Assembly: GCA_003864495.1 (NCBI GenBank) | Contig: ML133502.1 | Span: forward strand, 744,001-808,000 | Source of the DNA: Nemopilema nomurai | Lineage: Eukaryota; Cnidaria; Scyphozoa; Rhizostomeae; Rhizostomatidae | DNA: 64,000 bases | Reading direction: 5' to 3' | Part shown: positions 46,729 through 59,870 of the stretch, piece after piece | Numbering within the stretch: the first letter of the stretch is position 1 | How the letters are laid out: every line of letters begins with the position of its first letter | Made by a program: the position numbers and the translations under genes | Notes under the pieces: generated by a model | What the model saw: the letters and a program-made list of their open reading frames with translations, nothing else | The model's database searches: none | What the model was told of the DNA's origin: nothing

Positions 46729-49519
46729 TTGATTATGGAATTCTTGACAGCTCAGCGTGGCACTCTTCGATGAGAAGCATCTTCTTTTTATTAATCGTTT
46801 ACACGTAGATTTAACACGGTTTATCCCGCCAAAATGTAATGATAGTGTCCATACGATTATAAGACTAGATCTTCCATGTTTTGTACATAGGCGTATAAGA
46901 TAAAGAACTTTTTGCGATTCATGCAAAATCTTTTCACCCCTGCGTTTTGGAAGCTGCGATGCTTTGTGGTCGAAAATCGAAGCACATCTCTGTGACAGTA
47001 ACCCACAATTGTCCAGCATCATGCAGTTCGATTTTTGCCGGAGTCCTCTTGATATGTCGCAGCATCTCTAGCCATATCCAGCGATCGCTTGATGCATTTG
47101 AAGGCATGGATACGCGAGTTTTTATTTTGGACATTTCTGTTCCTCGCCGGCGTGGACAGATGCCCTCAAATGCCGACAAGGTTGATGGCTCTGGAGAAGC
47201 TCTCAAACCCTTTGACCGTGCATAGAGTGTTTGGACTAAAGACACGAACAGTGAATAGATCTTGTTTTGAGTTCGCTCACTTAAAGAAGTGCGGTTTGGC
47301 AAGCAACTAATGCAAGCCCTCCCCAGCCTAACCTTAGGGTCGGAAGAGGGAAATCATTTGCATCGACTCTAGATGTCCTCACGAATACCCTACCAAACAT
47401 GTTTCCAAGCTTCCATCTTTATAATTTGTTGGCCTCTCCCTTCCCCCCCCCCCCCCCCCCCCCCATACATCGTTTTCAATAAACTCACTCCTGTTTTATT
47501 TTTTAATATGAATAACTTCCGTCCTTTTCGAACAATTAGCCTCGTGTTGAAGTGTTGCGTCAACATTGAGATTGCTTATTCGGTTTCCAAGCGCCGTTGC
47601 AACGCATTATTGGCCTCGTTCAGGCTCTGTTATATTACGGCTATTTGTGGGAAACGTTCTGTGGTTAGGCCCGCGGCTTGACAAGAGCCCCTTTATGATT
47701 TGCCTCGTTTAGTTGCTTAACTGGCGTTTTTAGTTCAGCCTCGTTATGGTTAACGACTAGAATGTAGAAAACATTTTTGAAACGGCCAACTGGCACTTTT
47801 ATACATCAATATTAACGGATTTTTGATTGGAAGAAATTACTTTGCACTTATTGTATGATTGAAAGACCGTTTTGTTGATATGTAGCGAAGATACGTTTCT
47901 GCTGAAGTTTATGCTTTCCTTAACCGCTCTTTTCTATCCTTATTCTTCTCTCTCATTAGTTTTGATCTTGTAAATAGTTAGAGCAAAGAGTTTTGAATCT
48001 CAAAGTGATCACTGTTTTAAAGGTGTACCAGAGGAATTCATTCCCCAACCGTGCACGAAGACGAGGATCTAGGGAAAAGTCAATCGTGCAAATTATTGGT
48101 AGAAATCTGCCTCGTTGCAGAAGCAAAGTAATGATTTTTTGGCCCAGAATGGTGGAGAAATGGAAGCTCAGGCACATCGTTGTAGCTTCGTAGTGGCAAG
48201 TGGATTGTTTCTAGAGTAAGTGGCATTCTAACTTAATGCCTTGTAGCAAGTCTAGGATACCGAAAGTATCTTACCCCGCGTTGTCGGTGGGAGACCCCAG
48301 TGTGTATGTTATTAGCAAAGGTGGCGAATTTATGTATCGGTCGTCATCATCTTGTGCACCTTAACCCATTGCGTAAGGTTATCTTTTGGAGAGAAAAAAT
48401 GCCCTCTTGGTCATTGAAAGTGAAGTTTTCAGCAGTATTTCTAAGAAGTGACGTTCCAGTTGTTAATTGTGGCTGCACCTAACATCCATTGCACGATTGA
48501 AGCATTATTTCTATCAGTCCTACGTTTAAAATCACGTTGATTGCCTAATATATTGTTACTCAGATATATCATGATCAAACACAGTTATTGGAGAATTTTC
48601 TGTCTTCTCTCCTGTAAACAAATTTCGCTAACTGGGTGGGGGTGATAAAAAGACCTTCCCAGACTTTAAGCCCTATCAGTTTTAAAGTTTGGCAAGATTT
48701 CGACAAACAGATGATAAACAAGATAAAAGGACCCACATGTTGAAGGTTCCTTGGGCCTCACTATTGTCTTAATTTATTTTACGTGATACTTGTAATTAAG
48801 GAGGAGAAGTCGGAGACAAAAAGAAGAGAGTGGAGGGAATTGAAAGTAGAAGGAACCTACACAATATAAAAACCGTTGTATGTGCATTAAATGGCACATC
48901 TTAGAGATGGATTAAGTGGCTGAGTTTATGTCACACACATTCGAATTCCTGGAAAAAGGTTTTCATTTACAAAACACATCCCTTCATATGGCACCCTGGT
49001 AAACCTATTTTCCCCTGTCCAATCTAAACTTCTGTTTAGAATCGAATTGCACATCCTATTCCTTTCTTACAATCCTGCTTAGTGGGAAGTTTTCATTTAC
49101 AAATTTTGCAAATTAAGGGTAGTATTTAGGAAGAAGTTGTTTGAAGATGCCTTTCGACGGCTCTAAGTTTAGCCTGGAATTTCTACGATCGACATTTTCT
49201 GGCGACAAAGAGCAATTTCTACTAATACGGAAGAATCGCAAGTCATCATTTCAGGGATCTCCTTGTGTTATTTGCAATCCTTGCAAACATATGGAAACCT
49301 GGCTTTATTATTCTTGAAAAGACTCTGAATTGACGCGAACTAAAATATTTGTTTGGTAAAATTATCGTCTACTTACTTTGAAACGTTTCCTTGCAGATAG
49401 ACAAACGAGGCTGAGGAAGATGCATCAAGTGTTTTCTACTGCGCTATTGCCTTGCCATCATCTTCATACATTTTTTATCTTATACTGAATATGATGCCGT
49501 GATAAATATAAAATGAATG
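46729..49519. other. 3' UTR of Dp and intergenic region
   Basis: The 3' UTR probably runs from the TGA to AATAAA at 47478-47483, just after a run of about 20 C (47445-47464). Beyond this nothing is recognised up to the element at 49520. Opposing open frames at 46934-47310 overlap each other and match no known family. Confidence 0.4.
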
Positions 49520-49891
49520 CTGTAAATTCTCGAATTAGCCCCCTGAGGGCTTATTTATTTTTGATATTTTTGGATGGGGGCTTATTGGAGGGGGGGGGGC
49601 TTATAAAATTTCCTGAAACATGCCACATAAAAAGATAATTTTTGAAATTTCTTTCTTTTCATAATATAAAAAACAGTCTTAGTATAAAGTAACGTTTGAT
49701 TAAATTATTACCAAAAATATAAATTTTTGTGGTAATTCACTAAAATGCCAAAGGCAACCTCAGGAGTCAAAAGTAATCGAGGGGGGCTTATTTGAGGGGG
49801 GGCTTACTGAAAATTTGTAGTACTAGGATGGGGGCTTATTCGAGGGGGAGGCTTTTTCGAGGGGGGGGGGGGCAATTCGAGGATTTACGGT
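49520..49891. mobile_element. MITE-like element with CCGTAAAT ends and G-rich blocks
   Basis: The left end TGTAAATTCTCGAATTAGCC is complementary to the right end GGCAATTCGAGGATTTACGG. Between them are repeated GGGGGCTTATT blocks and poly-G runs. Its ends and the AATAAGCCCCC-type interior link it to the element at 4150-4404; weaker relatives of the interior occur near 37260-37350. Confidence 0.7.
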
Positions 49892-50248
49892 ATCTCTTAT
49901 CAGAGATATCTTTCTGATACCAGACCAGTGGCTGCGAGGCCGCATTGGCAAAATAAGGGGCTGATTTACCCTCGATCTGACGCTGCTCCAAAGACGACCC
50001 ACTCCACAGAGGATGGATGAAATCTGACAGCTCATGTGAAATTGGATTGGAAAAGACATGGTACAACCTTTTTAAACAATATTGTTGTCAATCGACAGTT
50101 TGAACGCAAATGCGAGCCTAAATGCCGCAAAGTGAGTGCAGAATGTGTGATGAGAAAACTTTCCAGGTGATGATGCATCCCCTATCGATGGCGGCATGCA
50201 AAGGCACTCCAAGTTGAAAGGCAGTGTTTTAACAAGGAGATTTATAAA

Positions 50249-53200
50249 ATGGCGATCTTAACAATGGCACAAAATAGAAATTCAAAGGTACAATTTCATG
50301 GACCATCTTGCATCAGAAATGTCCGCTACCACAGACTTTCGTTCCTTGTTTACCTTCTGCTGTTGTTGCTAGCTATACATAAGACCGAGTTGACCCTAGG
50401 CCAGATGACTCTGTCAAACAATTCAAACTGCTCCGACAATACATGCACGGAGAATAACAGTTCAGAAGAAAATAGCTTTGAACTTTGTTTGAATGCTAGT
50501 GGTAGTCTTAGGATAAATCTGACACTGTTGAGCCCACTTCTGGTAAAGGCAACAGACATTTGCGGAGATGTATCCTGGACTGAAGTTTTGATGTTGGGTA
50601 ATAAAGGAGCAAATGAGTTTGAAACATCATGCAGGGATTTAGAAGGACTGAATCGAAGTCTTGCTCTTATAACCCAAGTAGCAGGCGAATGGGAATCATT
50701 ACTCAAACGTTATGACTGTGATCTCCCTTATTCCGTGTCAAAGAACTGCACAAGTTGCTTGGTATGTAAACAACATCTAACTGTTCTCATCTAACTGCTT
50801 TGATTTGTTCTCAGGTACATGTCTTTTGAAACGTAAGCAGCTACACTATGCATAGCTGCCATTGAAAATGTCAAGACTTTCATATTCTCCTGCACAATAT
50901 ATTTTCTAGCAGTTCTAATCATAACCAGTTCTGAATGTCAGGTACAAATAGTACTTATTTCAACTTATTTCAACAATCAGGTTCTTACATTGTTAGAGTC
51001 AGTGAAACTTTGTGAATCTAGAAATGTAAAGATTTGTTTATGTCATTATTATTCAACATATTTTTGCTAGATTTTTTCAAATTTTACATATTTTGTTGAT
51101 GCCAGGTAAGTTCAAAGAATGTTGTATGCTAACTGTTAAATTTTGTAGCCAATTGCAAAAATAAAAAGGATTTCAAGAAATTCTACTCCCACATAACCCA
51201 AACGTCATTTTGCATTGTTGGAAAAAAACTTTGCATTGCCTACTCTGGAATAAAGAATCACATTTTGAAGAAGTTATAATGATATATAAAATTTTCTTTT
51301 CCCAAAAGATTGTTTTGATATCAGTAAGTAGGATCTTTATTGTTTTGAAATCTTGGTAATTGAATGCTGTTTAAGGGTTGAAGACTCACAGTTCCAGTAC
51401 ATATAGTATACAGTATATACCAAATCAAGGGAAATTTGACCCTGAACTATATAGAAAAATGATTTTTTTTCTGTTTTATTTCACTGTCATGAACATAAAA
51501 AAAATTATTTTATACTAAAAAATTCACTTAAATTTGAATCTGGTAGGTAAGTTTCAGTTCACCTCCATGTTATCCTTCAAGCTTTTCTTATCCACTTTGT
51601 GCCAGAGCAGAGGTTAAGACTCAAGAATTATAATGGTGGATGAAATAACAAGCTTATCAACCCTCCAAATGTTTATTCCTAAACCAGCCATTTATTTGAC
51701 TACAGTTATCTTATTTTGTTTCAGAGTTTGATATTATTCAATATGGTTTGTTGCCATTTCCTTTCCTCATCAATGAAAGTTGTACTACCTTCCCAGAAAA
51801 TTTGTAAATTTAACTTGAACTTGAGTGTTTAGCATAGTTTTCAACTTTGCCTTTTCTTTCTCTTTTCAACCACCAATAAATAATTCAAGTTCCATCATAT
51901 TTGCTATGATAAAGTTTGTTTAAAGAGTCTCAGTAATGGATCAAGCAGAGCAGAAATCCAGAAGCCTGTAAGTTGACAGGGCTCTTTTCTGTCACCAATT
52001 TTAAAGTACTGATGTTTCTGACAGCGTAATTGTTTTTTAAAGCTTTGCAGTGCAGTCTTAACCTTTTAACTACTCAGCTGTTCGAATAGTATATAGAAAA
52101 ATGTCAATGAAGTGGCTTTCAAAAGTTGACAATATTATTTTCTTTGTTGTGTTTCTTTGCAAATAAAGCAATTTAAAAAGCAATAACTGAAAAAAATTGT
52201 GGATCTTTGGTAGTCGTGTTTTGCAATTCCATATTTGCACCACCTGACCAGCCTCAAATGCAGGAATGAATGTGTCCTTTGAAGACATGGCTAGCTCCAA
52301 GCACCATGTTTGCTGATGCTGAAAGACGTCAGTTGTGACAAAACTCAAAGGTCAAATTGCTCTCGTCTGTGTAATCGCAGCATTAAAAAGCCACATTTTT
52401 GTTGTCACATTCCCCTTTCTAGCACTTTGCTGACTGGCAACATCATAAACCAATTTGATTCTGTTGTCTCTGCATTCCTAACAAGGGTGGCACACTTTGC
52501 ATCCAAAATTGTTTATAAGCCTCTCATGAGTTTCCTCAAATATGTTTAATGTTGGCAGTGAACAGACAACAGTCTACTGCCTAGAGCTGAATAGTCAATT
52601 TAATTTTTTTGTGATTTAATTTCACCCTCTGTCCTTTGTTGGTTTCATAAGACAGGGCAACAGTTGTTTGATTTGACCACACCTATCACTTTATGATGCC
52701 TTTCATAGGAGTGTTTACTATACATTCCATTTCTTTTGCTGTCACACGAAAGTTAGCCTCAGGTCAAAGTAAAAATAAGCTCATTTCTGTAACATTTTTA
52801 TCCAATTCATAGCAAACCAGTCTTGTTCAGTGCCTGGAAACTTCTGTCATTCTGCTTCTGTCATTGTACGTATTCAACCAATCGGCTTTTATGGTCTTGC
52901 TACCAATATCCAATCCAATTTGTGGTTTCTGAACTTTGATGCGACAAATTACAAAAGATAATAGAGTTACTCTTTTTCAAAGTACTTTTGAAATTTTCAA
53001 TTTTTATGTCAGCCCTTCCCAGCTTCTGCTTTTTTGTGTATTGAAATACAGATTTTCATAATTTATTTACTTCCCACGATCCAAGCTATCAACTTTGAAT
53101 CTGGGTCATTTTGACCTCAGGATTAACGCTATGCTCTTTAAGAATCTCTTTCAAAAACAGTGTTCTGCAGCATGTCGGATTTTTTGTTTATTTTATTGTT

Positions 53201-53629
53201 TTAAGTCGGACTTCAGTAAAGATCAATCGTGCAGTTTTGATGCACGTCTTTTAAATGCGAAGTTATTCAATACGTGGACACTATTTGTGTTTGAGCATTT
53301 AATGTATATAGCAGAGACGTAAAAGAGATTGCTCTATTTGTTTCTCTGTTCTTCTGTCTCTCTTCTTGTTTTTTGTCTCTCGTTTAGAAGGAAGCAAGTT
53401 GCTTCACCAATATTTATCACAGTTCTTTGTACGTTAGGTGTCCTACAAGAGATGGCTCTGTATGGTGTCTTTCTACACCAACGATCAAAAGCCTTGTCTC
53501 GAAGTCTGCAACGACGTGTATAGAAACTGCCCGAGCTTCGAGCCTGAGGACAGCTACAGAGGATATGCAGTCTTTGAGTGCCCCGAGGAAGGTATGCAAT
53601 GTTACACCAATCCAGAATTTGTAGAGTGA
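50249..53629 (+). CDS. NALF/FAM155/NLF-1-like membrane protein (NALCN auxiliary factor family)
   Basis: Two exons, 50249-50761 (171 codons) and 53438-53629 (63 codons plus TGA), joined in phase 0, giving 234 aa. A hydrophobic segment at ~31-43 (SFLVYLLLLLLAI) is a membrane anchor or signal. It is followed by an Asn/Ser-rich region with many N-glycosylation sequons and a Cys-rich C-terminal domain: YSVSKNCTSCLVSYKRWLC (161-179), then CLEVCNDVYRNCP (191-203), YRGYAVFEC and a final Cys at 226. The order (YSV...C..C..YK.WLC, C..CL.VQ..CPF-like, Y.G...F.C) follows NALF1/2 of vertebrates and worm NLF-1, which help fold and traffic the sodium-leak channel NALCN. It is shorter than vertebrate NALFs. 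A GT within exon 2 (G|GTATGC, ~53591) could be an alternative donor to further exons. ATG at 50264 is an alternative start. AATAAA at 53794. The family match is from memory of motifs, so moderate confidence. Confidence 0.62.
50762..53437 (+). other. Intron of the NALF-like gene
   Basis: AT-rich 2.7 kb intron; no nested gene or clear mobile element was recognised. The open frames at 52070-52549 overlap on opposite strands and look like chance. Confidence 0.5.
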
Positions 53630-56600
53630 CTCGAGGCATTGACCAAAGCTGAGAAAGACATTCAAATGACTGAGAAGGGGGAAGAGCCTCTGGCAGTATG
53701 AATCAATAGGCTACGGAAGGGGGTCTTTCTGAGAATGTCTGAAAGGATTAGACAATACTGTCCGTACTACATGATTATTTTCCAAATGCTAGGAATAAAA
53801 CAAAGATGGAAAGCCAATTTGTTGGCCCATTTAATTCATGCATGAAGGGTTTACCAATACGAGACATTTATTCATAGTATCACGGTTAAGTGGCCTTTTC
53901 TCTCCATTTATAGTTGAGAGTTCAACTCTGCAACCGAAACCTGCTGGCAGTAGTCCATGCAAGCTTTCTCAAATTTCATTTCATACCAACAACCAACAAT
54001 CGTTGACTTTTCTTCTTCCCCAGGCCAAACATTGTGGCCAAACCTTTCACCATTTTCAAAGACCGTTTCTTTAAGATAGAATATTTATATTCGGGGTAGT
54101 ATAATACATGCCGGCAAGACCTCACATACTGCATAAGTGTTCCTTTGGCATTCAGTATTGGACTCTTGAAAATCTTCTTGAAAGGTTTGATGTATGTTTA
54201 GTTAATGGTGAAATTGTCTACTTCTTTTCCAGGTGATCAATATAGCTCTTATGGCCCGAAATCCAATTGTAAAACAGCACCTTCGCTTTAAATGGAGAGA
54301 AAATGAGGATTTTGTTGCTGGTATATTGCAATTTATTCTCGATTTGTTGCGTATTCCTACCAGATGTGGCACCTAATCTGAATTGCATTCACGTTTTGAG
54401 AATGAAGATGGCATGAATTTCCATTCATTATTACCTGCCGACTCCTGCCAGCTGTAATATTTGTCACTGCAAGCTTTTTGTCAAACACATTTACGCTCTC
54501 TTGCTTCATAATAACAAATTGAAGTCGTTTTTAACTATCAACGTGAATTTTACTCCCACGATTTCGAAACAGGGTTTCCTGTTGACTCCATACGTATTTA
54601 CCGGCAAATATAAAATACCAAACATTATTTTACCGCATTGCAAGAGTTTCTAGACTCGCAATGTGGCTAATATGATGGTAGCATATTCTTTGAACCATGT
54701 TTGAATTTCAAAATTGTTTCGCTTTTTGCAAGATCTTGTTGCGTGTTCGGTAGACATCAGCAAGACTCAAAAGGAGTTCCATCGCTCCTCTTTTCTTGGT
54801 TCCTCTCTACGTTAGGACCAAATGTTTCATAATTCTCCTCACTTTGCTTCTTTCAAATTCTTTCTTAGTGATGACCAAAACTTTTATAAAGTTTATCATT
54901 GTTAAGAACCATGTTATTCTCTCGTTGCAATGACAGTTGTTATTATTTCTCCGCGTGCCTGTCGTCTCTGGGGTTCCCTGCCCCCTGACTGCCCCCTGAC
55001 GTCCTTTTTTATTTCGACACTGATCACTGCCACAATGTACGTGCATCAATGCCAATTAATTAAACGATGCCAAGTGTATGTTGAGCATACTTGTTGTTTA
55101 AAACTTCTCATTAACAGCCTAGTAATGCTGCATTGCCCAAAAAACCTGTGTTGTTTTTGCGTACCCAACCGTCTCCTAGTACAGCTATGACTCGTGCGAT
55201 AGATGTTTAAGCAAGTACCTTTTGAGAAATTAATCTTAGCTTATTTGCTCACCCTTGTCCGCACCAACACGAAGAGCCTTGGCTCGCTTAGGCTCTATCA
55301 GGCCTTGTCTCTCTTCCGCTCCAACACAAGAGGGCGTTCCTATTTTACCTTCTGCCGCAGAGACAAATCTGAGGCGAGTCTAGGTAAGTTTCTTGTTGTC
55401 AGAAATATTATCAAACATTACTAAAAGGGCTGTGAAAGAGCCTTTCTTGGTAAAGAAGGTTGACTACGGGATTTCTTCAGTTCGCGTTCCTCCACTCTAA
55501 TGCAAACGGGGTTTGTTTCAGTATGAAGTCCCGTTAAGAACCAGCTCACTCCCTGAATGCATCACCGATTGATAGACTGGACTTGGGTTATTCGGAGTGC
55601 AAAGAAGCAAATTAACCATTCCACAGGATCTACGGGGTGAACGCGAGCTATGCATTCCCTAATCCACTAAAACCGGTTTGACTGCCATGAGAGCAGGATA
55701 TAGCGATTCGCTAGTAACACGTTCGACGCCAGCTTTTGTAGGAAAACCGCAGAGAGGGAGTCAGAGGAGGGGGCTGTGAATTTAGCTCTAACCGTATGGG
55801 GGTATTTTTACCACCTTTGGGTTGTTGGAAAAGTATTTGCCTAGATGCATTGATGGCCATACGAGAAAAGCATGGCTGTTTAATTATGTATAAATGAGAT
55901 ATTGTTTAATTTGCATATGTTTGAATAGTCTATAACGGATTAGATGGGCTGTAGAAATCATAACAGGTATTCGAAGTAAGATTCAATCCCACATCGACGT
56001 CGATTAATTTAGATTTCTAATTCAGATTTTGAACTGTTAACCTATGCCTGTCCACTTGCTCTACTTTGGAACCAGAGTTAGCCACATTAGTGTTCTCGGT
56101 TTTGTCTGTTTCCAAAAGGATCTGTCTCCTGACGTCATTGGCATTTCGGCAAACTGGAACGAACGATCAAGTTGTGCAAGGTGGTTTACATTGCTTAATG
56201 CCTACGTCACAGTTATGTTGAAATACTTAAAAAAGCAGCAAGTGTGTGGGTTTTCAACCGTCATACGAACCGAATAGCGTTGTTCCTTAATCGGCGGGGT
56301 ATGCCAATGCAGATGTGTGTATAACGCCCCATGCACATGGAACTACACTACACACTCCTCGCTCGGCTTTTCTTGAAATAAGCCTGTGTGCATATTTATA
56401 CGCGATGATTTAAGGAGACTTAGTATTCTAGGGCTCCCATTTGCCAGCTTTCTATTGCTGACGTCATGAAAACATCTGTCTCCGTGGCTGTGCACTCTTG
56501 ATCTGTTGTTTGGGTCGATAAGCAAGTAACGTGGGCAAGGTATCCAGCCTTTCTAAAAGATTTCAAGTCCTCACCGTAGCCAAATCGAACAGGTTAGCGT

Positions 56601-58800
56601 GCATTTGCCGGGCTCCAATCGATTCGCGAATACGTCCATCGCTGATTTCCAACTTTCCTGAACTGTTCGAATCCCGGCTTTTTTGGTCTGCCAGGTACGG
56701 ATGCTCGGAATTCGCTAGGATTTTTGTTCGGATTTTGGGTCTCAACAGTGCAATCTATTGGATTCCTTGCTTCCTGCTATTACTGTTAAAGATAATTATG
56801 TTTCGATGGATATTTGCAGAAGGAGCTTTTGTTGCATGCCTGCTCGGGAAGGTAAGATGTCTTTTCAACGGTTTATTACATAGAAATGAAACATGTTTGT
56901 TTTGTATGCAACAAAATGTTAGAATCCGGTTGCGCGCGGTCTCACCAGCCATCATAAACAGGTAGCCAGCAAATGGGTGAAAACCTGCCTTCGCAAATCC
57001 ACCACAGGAACGTTCGAGTTGTATTCTTGTGAGCTTCGGGCTAACATTCATAAATAACAAAGGTATTTCTTCGCTTTGAAAAAACGATTAATTTGCTAGC
57101 TTCAGTTCAGATTTTGGTCCCGTAACAGGCCAAAACGTTGACAACTATCAAATTCACTTTTGTCTAGAAACGCATCAACAAGCAAATAAGAAATTGTTAT
57201 GACCGGTTACCAATATCATAGGGGCAGCGAACTATTTCCGTACTTTGATACAAGACTAGCACCACAACATCCTTTTTCTTGAGGCAGCTGGAACCAGAAC
57301 AATTTGTGTACCACAAAGTCAAATTCTTAATGCTTTGAACAAGAGTTTTGTTGAATTCGGCGACCAGTTTCCACGCAAAGTAATGCTTTTGGGCATGTAA
57401 TGCTAGTTTGCGAGACAGTTTCGGCATCACAATAAACTCGGTGCCATTCAAAAAGGTTTTAGAGCAGCAGAGAGCTGGCTGGGTTGAATGTATTAATCAG
57501 AAGAAAAGGTTGGTATGTTAACAATGGAATCACAGTGGAATTCGTTACATTTTGATACTTTCAGTAGAGGTGCACATTATTATCCATGTTTGTTATCAAC
57601 TTTCTTTTGGGTCTTACCATTGCGAAGTATTCTGCCTTTCTAAGATGTTTTTATCATGCTTTCCTGTGCAATGTCTGCAGTGCTTTCATGTCGAGGGCTG
57701 TCCTAATTTACCCTTTTTCATTTGATTTCCTACCTTCAATTTACTCCCCACTTCAGTGATGACGATTGCATAACTTTTATTGAAACTGTATCGTACAAAT
57801 GTTTGTCAGGATCCAACTGATAAACAAACAACTGGTTAACCTAACTAAACTCTAATAGACAACTGGTTTGCATTGTTTCTTCATTTTCAGGAAAAGAATT
57901 CTAACATTGCCTTAAATGGAGTATCAATAGAGTTTGCGTTTGTGTGAAGGAATGGAGCTTTAAAACTAAGCTGGCAAAATTTAGAAGCAATAAATTAACT
58001 GTTATAACACAAATCATGGCAACTCTTAGCAATCAGCATTAGAAGGTTCGCTTGGCCAATTCACTCTCAGAACTAGTTTAACGAAGAAGTTTAAAAACGA
58101 TGGGAAAATTTTCGTGGATATCTGCATTGGTAGCCTTTGCACTTGCTTCCTAGGGGCTAATGTTTACAAATGTTGAATAACCAGACAGTCCTCCATTTTC
58201 TTTTTCATTAGAAGTAAACATTTCAAACATGTCTGCTTATCCATGCTTATAGCTTGTTACCCTGTTTCTGGTTGGCCTGGGCCTGTGACTACATCAGAAC
58301 ATTGTTCCAGTAATGTAAAGAAGATAGCGACAGAACAAATAGAAACAAATCAATGGAAAATTGACATAAAAAACAAATGATGCAGGAGATTGAAGTGCGA
58401 GTGACGTGGAATGAGCTCATTTCTTACTTCATTCACAGAACACACGTTACTTAGTCACTGTGGTGGAGCACTGCGGAGCATCTAGCACCATGCACAGTGT
58501 GACACTTAGCATAGGGTGAGGCAATGCAATGATTGCCTGGGGTGCTTTGCTTGTAGTAAAGGACGGCCTGTGGACATATGAATTGTTTTTTGGAAAGATA
58601 CAGTCCTCGCTTAATTCAAAGTTAGGGTTTCTTGTACACAAGCCTAAGGAGCAGTGGATATAGTTTCTACAGTCGTCCTCATGAGTTTTGAAAGGAAGAT
58701 AATAATAATTCTCGTGAAAAGTTCTCGAGACCTAAGATCATGGGTATTGATCTGATTTCAAGAAACATCAAGAACAAGCCAGTTATAACATCAGAACTGT
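53630..58800. other. Gene-poor region
   Basis: After the poly(A) signal at 53794 I find no supported gene. The longest frame (56531-56965, +) has a hydrophobic stretch and an internal exon-like block AAGGAGCTTTTG...GGGAAG between an acceptor and a donor (56819-56851), but matches no known family. No RNA gene was recognised. Confidence 0.35.
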
Positions 58801-58806
58801 GTAAAT

Positions 58807-58838
58807 CAGCATAATAATAATAATAATCATAATCATAA
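58807..58838. repeat. AAT microsatellite, probable LINE 3' tail
   Basis: A run of ATAATAATAATAATAAT followed by CATAATCATAA, lying just beyond the stop codon of the minus-strand LINE fragment. This position fits the short microsatellite tail of CR1/L2-like elements. Confidence 0.6.
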
Positions 58839-58982
58839 AAGGCATTTTTATTGCGCCATTTATTCACGTGGCTCAAAGGCGCATTCCATAATGTTCATAA
58901 ACTAACACAATAATATAATATACAGAGTAGTATAAATATAGTATTATTACAAAGAATGCTAAAATTTAAAATAAAATCTAAT

Positions 58983-59870
58983 CAGAAATATTCTTGAAAA
59001 AGATGCTTTTTAAGTCTACTCCTAAAAGTGTCAAAAGAATCCACTGCTCTCAACGTATATGAGAGTCTGTTCAAACAAGAGGGGAGGCAATTGTAGATGT
59101 ACGATCTCCAATGGTCACTGGCTTTGTCCTTGGTGTTTCGAGAGTCAAGTCATCATCAACAGATCTTGCCCTTCGCGCTGCGGTTCGTAATGTGACTAGC
59201 TCGATATACTAGTACAAGCTTATTGGTGCATTTATTTGTCTATGTTAGGATTTTATATTTTATCCTGCATGATATTGAAAACCAATGAAGCAGTTTTAAC
59301 ACTGGGATTATGTGACTATCTCTCTTCGCACCGGTCAAGATCCTAGCAGCAGTATTCTGAATTTTTTGCAACTTTTCTAATTCACACATTGGCAAACCAT
59401 AGAAAAGAGAATTGTTGCAATCTAGCCGTGATGTGACAAAAACATGGATGGCTTTTCCAGCTGCTTCTTGTGTAAGATACTTCCGAGCTAGGCCGATATT
59501 ATGCAAGAAATACCTGGCTGAGCTACACAAAGTGTCTACATGTGACTTAAGTGACAAATTACCATCAAAAACTACACCAATATTCCGTGCTTTATTGCTT
59601 GGTTTAATTACACTATTTCCCACATTGACAAACAGGTTTGCCTTTTTTGCACATTGCTTTCGTGTTCCGACCACCGACGACCGTGTTCAGCTTTAGCCTT
59701 TTTGTTATCATCCAGGAAAGAATTTCTTGAATACACCCTTCAATTTGCTGTATTGAGAGAGTCGCGCGTTCTGGAGTTGGTTAGAATGACATAGAGAGTT
59801 GCGTGTCATCAGCATAGAGGTGGAACGTCATGCCTCTTTTTCGAACAATGTCCTCTAAGGGTAGCGTGTA
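58983..59870 (-). pseudogene. Decayed non-LTR retrotransposon (CR1/L2-like) reverse transcriptase fragment
   Basis: On the minus strand, FHLYADDTQLSM contains the reverse transcriptase catalytic YADD (codons at 59805-59816). It is followed by an in-frame stop and a frameshift. Then comes an open stretch (59674-59240) with the C-terminal thumb features KARNIGVVFD, LSLKSHV, FVTSRLDCNNSLFYGLP, KLQKIQNTAARIL and a final DSFDTFRSRLKKHLFQEYF ending at 58983. These are the usual features of CR1/L2-type LINEs. It is truncated at the 5' end, as is common for LINE insertions, and inactive. Confidence 0.85.

Noticed and set aside
46934..47310. Overlapping 122-codon minus and 92-codon plus frames
   Set aside because: They lie in the Dp 3' UTR, compete with each other and match no known family.
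47445..47464. Run of about 20 C
   Set aside because: Simple homopolymer, probably of uncertain length in the assembly; no feature assigned.
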